Shown one piece after another: positions 36,719 through 49,336 of a stretch of DNA of 64,000 bases (the first letter of the stretch is position 1; the number at the start of each line of letters is the position of its first letter). Source of the DNA: Caprimulgus europaeus (taxonomy: Eukaryota > Chordata > Aves > Caprimulgiformes > Caprimulgidae); NCBI GenBank assembly GCA_907165065.1, contig OU015524.1:27512295-27576294 (forward strand), written 5' to 3'. A program made the position numbers and the translations under genes. The notes beneath the pieces are model-generated. The model searched no databases. It was not told the origin of the DNA and worked only from the letters and a program-made list of their open reading frames with translations.

Positions 36719-38361
36719 TCTAAATGAACAAGTCAGACAATTAAATAAAATACTTCTCATTTCCACACAGGTAGAAATGTAAGAAGTGCTATGAGTCATT
36801 CAATCTCTCTGTAACCTGTCAGGTTTCTAAGGATCTGTGCCTACAGCTTCATCTCAGTTAAATTCTCTTTGAGCAGATTCAGCATTGCCTGCATTTTGGC
36901 CTTTCACTGTGTTTAAAAGCCTGTTGAAATTAATAGAAAGCCTATCAGCCACCTAATATAGTTCCCCCTCTTGTAATTTAATGCACTGAATAGTTACAGT
37001 GTATCTCTGGATACAAGAAGCCCTCAGAGAAATGAGTGATAATTAGGTCTAATAACCCCCAAGGAATAATGGTTATTTTTAAAAAAGTTGCTTTTGCTAA
37101 CTGGCCTTGAGCTTGGGCTGAAAATTTACGTTGCACAAAATTTGCATTGCCCTGGAGCAGCAGCAACTTCACGAATGTTTGTCTAGAAGACTTTTTTTTT
37201 TTAGTGTAGTTTTTCTCTCCGAATGTCTTGATGGTTAGACTGATTTTAAGTTTCACATAAAACTTGTGCCAGACTGCAAAATCCTGCATTGCTGTGGTTA
37301 AAGTCTAAAACTCCAGTTTCTTACAGGGTTGCCAGTATTTTGTGCCCCTGACACATTTAAGTTGCTGTTTACAATTGGCAAGTCATACCAGAATACTTCA
37401 CCCCAATTTAGAGATTAGGTGGAATTTCAGCTATGATTGTCCAGAGAATCAGTTCTCCTACACCTGCTGCCAACCTGTGCATATTCCTTGTGCTACCAGC
37501 AACAGTCGAGTAATAACACATTTTCACAGCGCTAGGTCTTTATATATAAGGATGTTGCTCAAATGGCATCAGTCTAAGAAAGATTCAGGCAAAATAATCA
37601 AAATAATTTAGGTAGAGCATGAAACTTAATACTATGCCCTCCAGCTTAAAACTCTGTAGCTAGGTTTGTATTAGGTCCCTAATATATTTTTACTGGAAAT
37701 AGGGCATCAAAAGCACATCTGGACCTTGGTATTTAAGAAGAATTATGGACATTTCAAAAGTGTGTCTGTTGGAGACAATTTCCCTTAATAGGAAAATGTT
37801 TGTTTCTTCCCATTCACATTCAAAACAAGGTTAGTCATCTGCTAAAATTTAAGTGGGCCTTTACATGCAATTAATTTATCTCACAGTAAAAACTTCTTCC
37901 ATACCTTGAATTTATTTATTATTAATTTTAAAGTATTATTGATATAGCTGAATAGACCAAGGTCACTGTAGTTACCACAACTCTGAGGCTAATGCAGAGA
38001 AGACAAGACTGATGCACAACAGTTTATATACATAAGCAGTAACAGGCAGATACACCTGATATCAACATAGCTAAAGCAAGGAATGCCTTTAGCTCCTCTT
38101 AGAAAAGGCTTAAAAAACATTCTTGACTAACATCAACTGAAAGTCACCTTTCTTATTTTATTCAAATTTTAAAATGGCTACTGTTTCAATGTGTGGCGTG
38201 CTTAGAGCAGGCATCTTTGAGTCAGCTTTAACAAATGGGAAATTTTGTTACCAGCTATCCTATTCCTGAGAAATCTGGACATAACAGATTACATGGGATT
38301 GTGCTTAACTTCACCAGATGGTTAGTTACATGGAATTCACTTAGATCCTGAGAAAGAATGA

Positions 38362-38414
38362 AATGGTTTGTCTGATTAAGTTCAAGCATGGTGTAAGTGC
38401 CCTATGCAGCCTAT
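38362..38414 (+). repeat. Inverted repeat, left arm (53 nt)
   Basis: The arm begins AATGGTTTGTCTGATTAAGT and runs to CAGCCTAT. Its reverse complement is found at 39638-39690 with 51 of 53 positions identical. The spacer between the arms is 1,223 nt. No target-site duplication is evident outside the arms and no transposase frame lies between them. It could be a terminal inverted repeat of a non-autonomous DNA transposon, or two opposite copies of one conserved element. Confidence 0.85.
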
Positions 38415-39637
38415 TATTTCTACCCAGGAGATGCCAGTCTGTGTATGAAACTTGCAAAGAGAAGATAGCTCCTAATAGTGTGTGGCACTTATGTACATTT
38501 CCATATTTCTCTGAATAGGTGCCACCGGTCTTATGTGCCTTTATCTGCAGTTACTAATTGAAGTATCATGCAGACATAAAGAATTTGTCTGATTCCTACA
38601 TTAGCAACAGTGCATCACATCTGACATAAAAACGAGCACAGTGGGCTTTAGATACCAATCACCTGTTAAAAGTTTGATTCATTCTCTTACCTTGGGTCTC
38701 AAGCGGACTAGAAATACAATGCAAAAGCTTTAAAATGCTTTTTAATTCGCATTTCAGATGAAGTCTGTAACGCATCATACTTCAAGCACTAGTACAAAAG
38801 TCAAAGGAAAAAGCAGGGGAAAATGCCAATTACTCCTTCATAACAACCACAAAGGATGTTATCAACGCTACAAATATTAAAGCCATTAACTTGCCATCAC
38901 CAAATATAAGATTTATGTAATTATAAGATATGGCTGGTATTAACTGAAAAAGGGACAGGAAATTGAACATTAAAGGTGACTCTGCCCTTAATTCATTGTA
39001 TTGTTGGGGGAGAGAGGAGAGTGTGTAGAAGTGCTGTGGTGGCTGACAACCTTATATTTGAATTTCCTGCCTTTCATCAGCTACTATTACAACCTGCATG
39101 TTTAAGTGTGAAAAAACCTCTGAAGCATTATAAAATCTGATCAGTGTCTCTCAAAAAGCTTGATGCTAAATTCTTCAGTGTAAAGAATCGATTCCCTCCA
39201 CCCTCTATATTTTTTTCAGTAAAAAGAACACTTTGGGCTTTTAGTGAAATGGTTGTTTAAATATTACATTTAATGAAGTCAGTGGAAACTTCCATTCTTC
39301 CAATTTGATTTTTGAAAGAGTATATCCTGGAAAGCTAATTTCTGGAAGCATTTTCACAATCCTGTTGAAATAGAAGTGCTGGTTTGTCTTTTTTAGAGTG
39401 CATATCAGGTTAGTTCTTCTGAAAGTCTATATAGAGCTACTTTTAATTTATACTAAGCGAAAAGTTGACTCTGATGTAATGCTGATGACTCCTCCTTTTT
39501 TGTTCTACCTTTCATTCATGCTCATTTTGAACCAGTATTTAATGAGAATAACTACATCTTTTGACTTTACTGTCCTTATGCAATAATCACAAATTGTAAT
39601 CACAAATACTTTAATGTCCCTAATCCTAACCCTGTAT

Positions 39638-39690
39638 ATAGGCTGTATAGGGCATTTACACCATGCTTGAACTTAATCAGACAAACCATT
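39638..39690 (-). repeat. Inverted repeat, right arm (53 nt)
   Basis: The right-hand partner of 38362-38414 runs from ATAGGCTGTATAGGGCATTT to ACAAACCATT. The two differences are G/A changes of transition type. Similarity stops abruptly on both sides of both arms. Confidence 0.85.
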
Positions 39691-41643
39691 ACATTTAGTG
39701 TCAGCTGCAAATTGCTTTTATTAGTAAGAACTTCTTGGCAGTTTATGAAGTTGCTAATTAAAAATTCAAAAGGGCAAACTATTATCTAACATTTTTGTAA
39801 ACCATTGGATTCTCAAATTATTAAAGACCACATTGGTTCTGTAAAAAAATACAAAGTTTTGCAAACAAATATATCAAAATGAATCCAGTTCTGTAAGCTT
39901 TTGCTGGAATGATCTCCATTAATAATCAGTGTGGGTAACAGCTATTACCTATTCACATTAATTTACAACACCTAGCTGTCTTGTTATTTTAGAAATACGC
40001 ATTTCTACCAGTCTCAGGTTACATGTTTATGATTTTATCATTCCAGAAGGTATGCAATATCTTGTCAATCAGTTCAATATCTTTTTAGGCCTAATTTAAT
40101 ATGACCATGTAAAGTAAGTACTCAAATACAAAGTGTGTGTCTCTGTGGGATTGTGTGAACAACCTAAACTTAACTTTCTGGTGATTAATTTCCTTTTCTT
40201 TTGCTGTGCTTATTACTGAATGATTCTAAATCCTAATTTGGTGTTTCAGGCCAAGAGATGCTAATAACATCCTGCTTTCAGGCAGCTAAAATTAATACTT
40301 CTCTCCACCTTTTAAATATATTAACCAAAATAGACGTGTTTTTCAGGCTCCCTTTAACCTCTAAGAGCACAGTGTATTCTGATGTTTGGCTTTCTGTTTT
40401 GTCTTTGATTATGTTCTCTTCTGTGGCCCAGTTGCTCAACTAGAAGCTTATGTTCCTGAGGAATATTCAACCAGTAGCTAAATATGTGTTTGAAATCTAA
40501 TATACAAATTATCATTTTAATATTCAGTACCATTTATTTTGAGCTGATCTTGTATTTTCAATGTCACATGTGACCATTTTTCAGTTTCAGGGTTAACAGC
40601 CCATTAAGATGAAAGGGACACATCACTTCTTGAGTTACCATCTCAAAGCCTTGATGCAGGTAGACATATCATCACTCTGTAGTTTGTAGTCAGGTCACAT
40701 TTTCAGCTTGGAAAGTTTGAATTAGAAAGCCTGGTCTCACTTAGTGTTAGAGGCCCCAGTTTGCTTTAATTCATTTCCATAAGCTCAAAATCTCTGTAAT
40801 TTATAAAACTACCTAAATGAAAGCTGAGATTCTGGACTTCAGTGAATTCAGAAAATAGGTATTTTTCCAGTAACATCTAATATTGAGGATCCTGCCAATG
40901 AAGATGGTTCTTGACTTACTCTGTGTGTGTAATTTCTGTGTTCTCTAATACTCTGCTCTGGATACACTCAGTTTTGTGGTTATTGATTTATAATAGTAGA
41001 GAGTCAGAGCAGTTGGAACATAAGAAAGCTTTTTCTTTCAGAAATAACTATCCTTGGATGTATAAGATTACATTACAAACAACATGACTGCCTGTAGTTA
41101 ATATTTCTGATTTATCATCTAAAAGTCTGAAATTAAAGTTAACTTATTGCACCTGAAAGATACTAGTACAAAAAGCCCAGAGATTCAAGTAATCTATTAT
41201 CTACAGAATCGATATAGTGCAAATAACAGTTGCTCCCAGGACATCACTTTTACAGAGATAACACATTCACTTGGGTGCTAATGAGATTCTTTCTTCTGTG
41301 GTCCTTCATCCCTGTGCTGATATTACATGTGAGGATTCCTCATGTGAGCATTCTGGTCCAAGATTTCATATAATTAAATGTTACTATCCAAATATAGTCT
41401 AACACCAACTCCCTTTTTGCCGAGCAATTATCAGTTACTAGTTGGAGACAACTGTGAATCATCAGTTGATGAACAGGGCTCACTCTTGTTGACTGCAAGT
41501 CTCTTTTCCATGAACTAGCCTTCCTGCTCTGGTAAGAGTATTTGCTTATGTTTGTTATTGGCTCTTGGGAGGTCTTTTAAAGACTGAGTTTTATCTCTTC
41601 TGTTGTCTCTTCTTTCCTTCCTTTCCTCCTTCCCTCCATACAG

Positions 41644-41776
41644 AAAAATCCGTAAGAAGTTCACCAGATCACAGCTGAAAAGAGCTTCCAGAACACCTTG
41701 TTCTCCAATCATTGCCAAGACAAAGTCTCTCACAAACAATAGGCAGGCACGAACAGATCCAGGAACCATCATGCAC
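41644..41776 (+). CDS. Possible alternative terminal exon, tentative
   Basis: A strong acceptor (a long TTCCTTCCTTTCCTCC-type tract ending CATACAG at 41643) is followed by two informative frames. With two lead bases (the carry-over phase left by exons E or G) it reads ten codons, KSVRSSPDHS, to TGA at 41676-41678. With one lead base it stays open for 44 codons to TGA at about 41777, giving a basic peptide containing RSQLKRASRTPCSP. The second frame does not match the phase of exon G, and joined to exon F it makes an immediate stop. It may be an alternative 3' exon of the gene, an unrelated non-coding transcript, or a decoy acceptor. Confidence 0.25.
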
Positions 41777-44002
41777 TGAAGATATAACAGCATCAGCACC
41801 GTAATCATGTCAGAATCATGCTTAATTGTGAATGCAGATACAACAGGACCTTACACATCTTCAAGACAGAGACACTGTATGGACAGATTGTGGATGGGTT
41901 CTGTGTTCTGGGCAGGATCCAACAGCAGCCCTTGTTTCCCCTCGTCTCTGCAAGGGCTACTTCTGGTTCGCTGTGCAGGCCTATCGTGGATTGTCCCGCT
42001 GTTCCCTCCACTCCCAGTCATCAGTGTTGGCTGGTCAAGGAGGGACTATTTGCACTGACCACATTGAAGGAGTATGGATACAGAGTCCACCCACCACATT
42101 TGTCTATGCCTTCTAGTGGCTTGATAAAAAAATATGCAGCTTTCAGGACTATTGTAGTGTCTTTAAAGTGAGATTTAGCCTTGAGGGGCTTGCATTTTCA
42201 ACGACAGTTGCAAACTTTGGGTGTTCATATTTTTCAGTATTGGCTTGAGTCACTTGGGATTTGATTTTCTGAACTGCTGAGCATCCAGACTCTGAAATGA
42301 GGAAAAGGAGTTGTTTAACAGTTCTGAAACTTAGACCAGATTAGGAAGTGCCCACAATTATTGTCCAGTTTTCAAAATACTGGCCATATTAGCTTTGGTT
42401 AAAATCCTGGAAAGTGTTATGTGTGGCAATGAACATCCAAGTGGACTAGTTGCATGTGTAGGAACTGGTCCCATTGTCTATATATTTGCAAGCATCCACC
42501 TATTTCTTTGGGTATTTTTTGCATTTCTTGAAGCCTGTTCTGAATAGTGAAAACCAGCAGAATGCCATTCCCAGGAAAACATGAAGAAATAGGGTATTCC
42601 CTATTAGAAATGTCTCTCCACAAAATAATTTCTACATTTTGATATGTCTGGGTAAAAAGATGTCTTGTAGAATGCTTTGAAATTCATAATTGTAAGGCTA
42701 CATGCAGATACTTACCATGGAGAGATGATGTGCCTTTTGAAACTACTTGTAGGAAACTGTCAGTCCCCCTGAAAGGGGGAATGACAACAGAGGCAGGTCT
42801 TTTTTTTTTACTCAGGTACTTACAGGTGAACAATCTGCTCTACTTTGAAATCAAGAGGCAACCAGTTTGTAGCGCTGCTGTGTAAACCTAGATGGGATAT
42901 GTTGATTATCTGAGGCAAGTTGTGTCCTTCAATAGGTTTGGTTTCCATATGGCTTTTTAAGAGGTAATCAGACACTGAACACATCATAGTAAGCTGAGAT
43001 GAGTTTCAAGACTTTTTTTTCCTATGTCTTTACTAAGTAGTTCTAACAGTATAATATAGATGTGAAACTTTAATCCAGTTGTGGATGTGCGCTCAGCTCA
43101 GTGGTTAGGAAGACAAAGATTTAAGTAGCGTCTCATACCTCTGAGTGATTCCCCAATAATTATTCCCCCCCTATAAGATTTATTGTTTCAGCCTGAAAGA
43201 GCATCTGTGATCTCAGCCTATGACTAACCATATACTTCATGTAGGATTTTGAGCTGTTGAGACAGTGACCCAGATGCTTCTTCAAAAAAGAAAGCACCTT
43301 GACCTCCTGAAGGAACTTGCTGATGATTTTCTGGAGTGATGGATCCAGGTCTTGTCCCCTGCCCTTCGTAAGCAAGAAAAGGGTTAATATGAAGGAGAGA
43401 TTATGACATTATGACATGAAGTGCTCCTAGTGTCCTAATGAGTGTCACTGATTTGGATTCAATTGGAGAAGACCTGGGATTCATCTGCTTACAATTCTTT
43501 TCAGTAGCTGCTGAAGTGTGCGGCCCTAGGAGGCTCTTCTAGCCACATGATCTGCTTTTTCCTCACAACAGGAGGGCTTTTCATCAGATAACTGAGCAGA
43601 GACAGCCTATTCTTATTAGTAAGAATTGCCTTTATTAACTGCAACATATGGAAACACCGTCTGTACAATAGCTTCCTCACCCATTAAAATAAAGAAAACA
43701 TGATTATTCAGCAACCTGTTTGACTGAAAGTGTGAAAAACATGAACAGAAAGAGCTTTGTATCCCTCAGGCATCAGTGAAATCACATACAGCAGACTCAT
43801 TTTCAAAGTGTCATTAATTGTAAGGTGGTGGATTTTTTTTACCCTGCCTTATTAATCTTGTACTCATATTATTTCTTTTAGTCAGTGTGCTACAGTGTCT
43901 AGCCAGTATTTTGTAAAATCTCTGTGTGTTTCTGCTTTTGACAAAAGTATTAGTATCTGTAATAGTCTGATGTGAAGTCATTTTTTTTTCTTTCCCTCCG
44001 AG

Positions 44003-44061
44003 AAGAGAGATTGGTAACACAACTCCCTGTTACGCAGCCAGCTGCCTATCAAATAGCCAAG
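44003..44061 (+). CDS. Coding exon H of the unidentified gene
   Basis: 59 nt with a T/C-rich acceptor ending CCCTCCGAG (a less common GAG acceptor) and a strong donor (CCAAG/GTAAGG). With the G from exon G (or from E), the AA lead gives Glu, then 19 codons read ERLVTQLPVTQPAAYQIAK and end in phase 0. A second frame (one lead base) is also open. The Gln/Pro/Thr content is unlike chance AT-rich translation and fits a flexible region. These are residues 190-208 of the visible protein. On the opposite strand a 153-codon frame (44030-44491) overlaps but has no splice or domain support. Confidence 0.45.
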
Positions 44062-47000
44062 GTAAGGAAGAATCCTTCTTTGCAGCTTCAAGCTGAGGTG
44101 CTTCATCTGGATACACTGGAAATAATGCTGTGTCCCTGCCTGGCAGAGTCTTTTCACAGGTTGCAATAGCCGACCCTTGGGGTGGGTAAGGCATGGAGGA
44201 GACTAATTGCTGGAATAACTTCTGCTCTTTAAACTGTTTTGCATGCAGCTGCACAGAGACTTTCCCTCTCCTAAAATGTGCACAGTGCACAGAGAAACTG
44301 CAGGCCATGTATTGCACCTTTGTCTTTATCTGCTCTCTTTCCATCTTACCTTTCCTGCAAGATGTTCTCCAGAGATGGATACAGGATTTACCTGTGAATT
44401 TTGACTGAAAACGTTGATAGAAGGTTAGGTGAAGACATGTTCCTGCTGGGTTTGGGCATAGAGATTTAAATTTTTGTAGAAATTGTGACACTCCTTACTA
44501 CAGTGTCATACAATTCCAAGCTTTCTGTTGAGTTAAAGATTTTTCCACTGGCTGTGAGCAAAGATGACACATTCCTGTGTAAACTGTAATGGTATATCTA
44601 CAGCAAATCAGAGCTTAGTACTGTTTTCATCAAGCATCCCAATATAGTTATTTTAAAACTAGCTAACATATATCAGTCATCAACAATGACATCGAGTATA
44701 AACATAAACCTCATAAGCAAGGACAAGAAGGTTGGTACTTATCATGGATGTGAGCAAGAGAATCTAGGCAGCATCAGCACTGCATTTGCAATATGATTTT
44801 CCTCTTAACTGAATAAAAAAATCTATCTGAAAATCTGCCTCTCCTCTTACAAATATGGGGCTAGAAAACCATGCAAAATGCATGATCTTTTTTGTCCAGA
44901 GGTCTCATATAAAAAGTAGGAAGATTGTTTTAACGTTTAAAATTATGTTGCTGATTTCAACTATACAGCTATTCTGCTCTCTTGAAATATTTTGTATATT
45001 GTTTTCAGATTATTTTTAAAGGCCACTATTTAGTGATGGAAGTTTTGATTCTGTAGGATTGAAAAATGAGGTTTTGAAATACTTGAGATTGCTTGAGATG
45101 TGTTGGTGATATGAAAACAACATCTTTTAAACCAGTGTTTTGATTAAGGGCAAATTTAGCTTTCATTTCTGTAGTCTAAACCTTGCAGCATGTTATGAAA
45201 TCTGGATATTGAAACTGAAATGAAGAATAAACAAGCAATGGAAATGGTGAAATGGAATCTGCACTTACAAAGGTTCACTTTTTATTAATCTAAAGTAAGA
45301 TTTATTTTTTTTTTTTTAGTAAATATACTTTCAACACAGGTACTTTCCTAATTATGAAGGCTTAAATAAAATGGAATGGCTGTGTAGTAGTTTCTCATCT
45401 AGTCACAGCATAACATGCCACAGCCTTGCACAGAGAACAATTATAGTCCTTCAGAAATATTATATTGCTAAGTACGATATAGTGGACACAATGTCTTTAT
45501 ATATATGTACTGCTATGATAACAAAAGTGTTAGAATCCTCTAGAAATTTCAGAAAAATAACATTAATTTTTCATTTGCTCTTGAAGGTCCTTTATATAAA
45601 CCTGTGTCTTCATAAGCCAGAGTGGGTGTCAAAAGATCTGAGTTTATATAACTGCACAGTGGAATTTTTTGGTGTAAGTAAGTCAGGACTTTTTTATTCA
45701 AATGTTGCATGTTGAGGGAGGAAACCTAATTTTGGAATACATGGGTTTTGGATAAGAGTTTTGAGGTTGTACTATATAGTGATTAGCAAATTTGCAGAAT
45801 ATGCTCCTGTTGCTCATAAAGATTTAACAGTTGATATTGAAATACAGTATTGATTAAATAAAAAAGAGAAACATTAAAAAGCTGTCTTTTTAAAATTCTA
45901 TTGTTTAGACTAAAAGTTAATTTCTCAAGGGAATGGTAAAACTGAGAAGCTCAATGTTGAGTGTTTGAGGATATGAATCACCTTAGAATGAAACATAATT
46001 CTATTTATTTGCATTAAAGTGTCTTTGTGTACAGACTTTGTGACTCTTGGCCCTTTTTGCAGGAAACCAAATTTCTGCACTGACACTGTCATACTATTTT
46101 GTAGTAGACTATTGAATAATCAAGAGACTAGAAATTGATGAGCTGTTTAAACTGCACTAGAGTTAAAGACATGGGTAGTTGAAATAGGGATAGGGAAACA
46201 AAACTCAAAAGTTTGGGAGAGAGAGAGTCTTGGTTATTGCATTGGAACACTAGAAAACTTCTTAGGATTGAACAGAAATCTAGGGAAACGGATTCATAGT
46301 CCACAACAAATACTAGAAGTTACAGTGCATTGCAGTCTCTAGTGCGTCGGCCCATCTCAACTTTGCAGTTCAGCATTAGCGTCAAAAACTTTGCATATTG
46401 TTAATTTGGTAGCACCTAGAACTGGTGCCCTCTATGTGAATATGGGACATAATCTGAATCTTCTTCCTTACTGACGTCTGCAGTAATTTCCCCAAATGTA
46501 TTGAATGGTTTTCACGGAGAAGGAAAATCATACAAAGGGCTTCTGAACAGAAGTAATGGCTGCTACCTTACAGGTTTGATTGAAGGCAACTCTTTCCATC
46601 TACTAAGTCACTCATCTGTCTTGGGCAAGGTAGGATTTAGATGGATCCATGCTGCTTGCTCAACACACTAACTTTTGTTCCAAGTCTATGCATTAGAATG
46701 GATTATCTTTTTTCTATTTTTTCCCCCTCTCCTAAAGAGGCCTGTCCAGATTTCAAGTAGCAAAACTCAAGTTCTTCTGTGGTGCTTGGATTTATTTGAC
46801 AGGATGAGTTACACTGACGAGTCCTTCTGGGCGAGTTGCATTGGTATCAAGGAGAGGATAATCTCTGGAAGTAGTCCTTTGCTGGGAGAACTGAGGAAAT
46901 GGACATCTCTTTAACCAGGCTTGCAAGGCATATCAGTCAAAAAGGAGGAGGTCCAAGATAGTCATCACTGCCAAAGTACAGCTGTAAAGCCTTTCCATTG

Positions 47001-49191
47001 TCTAGTTGAAATATGTACTTGAGTGACCACTTTAGTCTATTAATTCTTTCTTTATTATATTTATTTCTTTTATTTCTTTAAAGGTATTGCTTACACATGC
47101 AAAGCCTCAGCAATGAAAGGACATATACTTAAAGTGTTTTTCTTTCCCTTGCACTAGCAGTCAGAAAAAAAGAAACTTTCCCTAGTTTCTTCTGCTTAGG
47201 TACATGAAAGAACATTCTGTATAATAATAGCAAAAAATTAAGGAATTTCACAAGGATTTCTGTGAAGCTAAGGAGTAAGTAAAGAGTGTACAACCTTAAA
47301 CTAGCAGGATGTAGCAGAATAGGACAGTGAACAGGATTTTCTTTTGTCACATAGGTACAACTGACCATGACTGAAGGATCATTCTTTCAAGCAGTCCTTT
47401 TTATTCCATTTCTTTGGACACTGCACTTGCTTTTACTGTATTCACCAAATTCCTTCATATGTGCCATTTGCTCTGCCCAGCAGTCACATATTGTAAAAAG
47501 GAACTGTTCATACTTTAACTTTCCAATAAGTTACTGGGGCAGATGCAGTGGAAATATGGAGACTATAATATTGATGAATGGCTCCATATTTGTTTTCTTT
47601 CCTTCAGCCTAGATTTCCATTAGAATTTTAATCTCTTTTCAGACAGTGAATCTAAGAAAATTACACTGAATGCCTTTGATCCTTAGGATATGCATTTAAC
47701 ACATAATCCATAAGGTAGTTGTGTTGCACAGTCTGCTTGCAGGAGCCTGACTCTATCCTAGCTGTTTGTTAATCCTGCCCCATTGTTTATTTTCCCTATT
47801 AGTAACAGTAAATGCAGTATTAATTGGCCTTTTCAAGTGGACTAGAGTCCATCCTGCGATTTGTACATGCACAGTTAAGGCATGGTTAAGTATTTTCTCT
47901 TGTTTCATGGTCTCTGCTTACTCTCCTGTTTCCTGTATGTGTTCAGAGCTTGATGCTGCTCCCCTTCCCAGTGTGTGTGCGTTTGGCTCAGTTGCTGCTG
48001 AAAGCCTGGGAGAACGGAAGGTTGTATCACTGCTGACTGTCCTTTTGTGCAGACTGTGTGCTGGCCACTGCAAACCACTCTGATACTTCTTATTCTAAAA
48101 TTGTAATTATGGGGACAGCCTGACTGGTTGGTGCTGCTGTCACCCATGGCACAGTAGTGTCTTGTTCTCTAGCTAAAGCAGGCTCTATGGCACTGCTGCA
48201 GTTTGGACTGTAATAAATGGTTCAGAGTGGCTGAGCCCTCTTCAGATACTCCTATTCCGCCACTGTGTAACTGGAATATGCTGCCAGCCCCCTCATTTAA
48301 CGGCATATTTGCATCCTAATGGTATATTTGGATTCACTTTCCTTCTGAGTTGCTTTACAAGTGCTCAAGCACCCTCATCCTCCATGTTATGTTTACTTTG
48401 CTTCCTTGAACCCTAATCTCTATTAATTTTAACTCACTTTTCAGAGTTATGTCAAGGAAGATTATAATTAAGATGCTTTAAGCATCTAGAAGTTTTTGCT
48501 CCACGACTCCTCCTTCATTTTCTCGTATAAGGCCATTTTTATTCCCTTAATCTTTTTATTTTCCATCTTCCTTTCCACTGGTCGTTCCTTTACTGATTAA
48601 GGTTCATCTAATATGCTCAGATCTTACTTGAAATATGACATAGTCTTCAATGTTACAAATTTGTACCTGTCAGGGTGAGAGCAGTGAACATTTGTTGTGG
48701 GCTTATAGCTCAACAAGCCTAGATAGCATATTGGCCAAATTGTCAGAATTCAAGTCCAGATTAATATTTTAAATCTGCCCAGTTTCTCAGGTATTTGGAG
48801 CCAGTAGTTTTGTACTGTCCCTCCCAAAGCCTGGGGCTTGTTGCAGACTTCCAGTCTCAGCATGTTTGGCTTTTTGGCTTCCTTAAGGCTTAGAGGAGTT
48901 CTGCTCTAGGGTTTGGCTTGATTGTACCTATTACACATGCCTTGCCAGCCTGTAATTAAACCTGCTACTTGAATGCTGAGTAGCTTTCTTCTGTTTACTG
49001 CTTGTCTGGATTAAATTCGAAAGATTTCAGTAGAAGAATATAAATGAAGTGACTGCCTAGCTCTGGATTTTCTCCATCTTCCCCTGATGCACTAATGAGA
49101 ATCAATTGCAGTGGCTTATTATTTTTAAACAGCAGTTAATTTGAGAAAATCTGATTCACTAGCTCTTTTCATTTTGCTAATTTGATTTCAG

Positions 49192-49336
49192 CCTTCTGCC
49201 CATCTGGGCCAACCTACGTATACTGTTCTAAAACCAGTGTGTAAACTCATGGTGCACATCACCAAAGACATTCAGTCTGACAACTCAGCAAAGTGCTGTC
49301 TGCAACAGTGTACTCTGACTCTCTGTTTTCCTACGG
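49192..49336 (+). CDS. Candidate exon I (3' alternative), weak
   Basis: The acceptor TTTGATTTCAG is followed by a phase-0 frame open for 48 codons to a moderate donor (ACGG/GTAAAA), and open in all for 79 codons to TAA at 49429-49431. It opens with PSAHLGQPTYTVLKP. Phase 0 matches exon H, and the trailing G would match the two-base lead frame of 58150. The later part is Cys- and Leu-rich and looks less like the rest of the chain, so it may be chance. Confidence 0.25.

Larger units (their letters stand above)
34115..44002 (+). other. Long intron between exons G and H (inferred)
   Basis: 9.9 kb and AT-rich. It contains an A/G low-complexity stretch at 36664-36718, the 53-nt inverted repeat pair at 38362/39638, and a possible alternative exon at 41644. 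I see no other RNA gene, repeat or coding region that I can support; frames on the minus strand around 34300-35330 and 43160-43375 look like chance. Confidence 0.45.

Noticed and set aside
44030-44491. 153-codon minus-strand frame
   Set aside because: It lies antisense to the better-supported exon H and has no recognisable domain, Met context or splice signals.
46738-46914. Acceptor-like CCTAAAG followed by 58 open codons to a stop
   Set aside because: Phase 0 would fit exon H, but the acceptor is AAG-type, the peptide looks like random translation, and no poly(A) signal follows closely.
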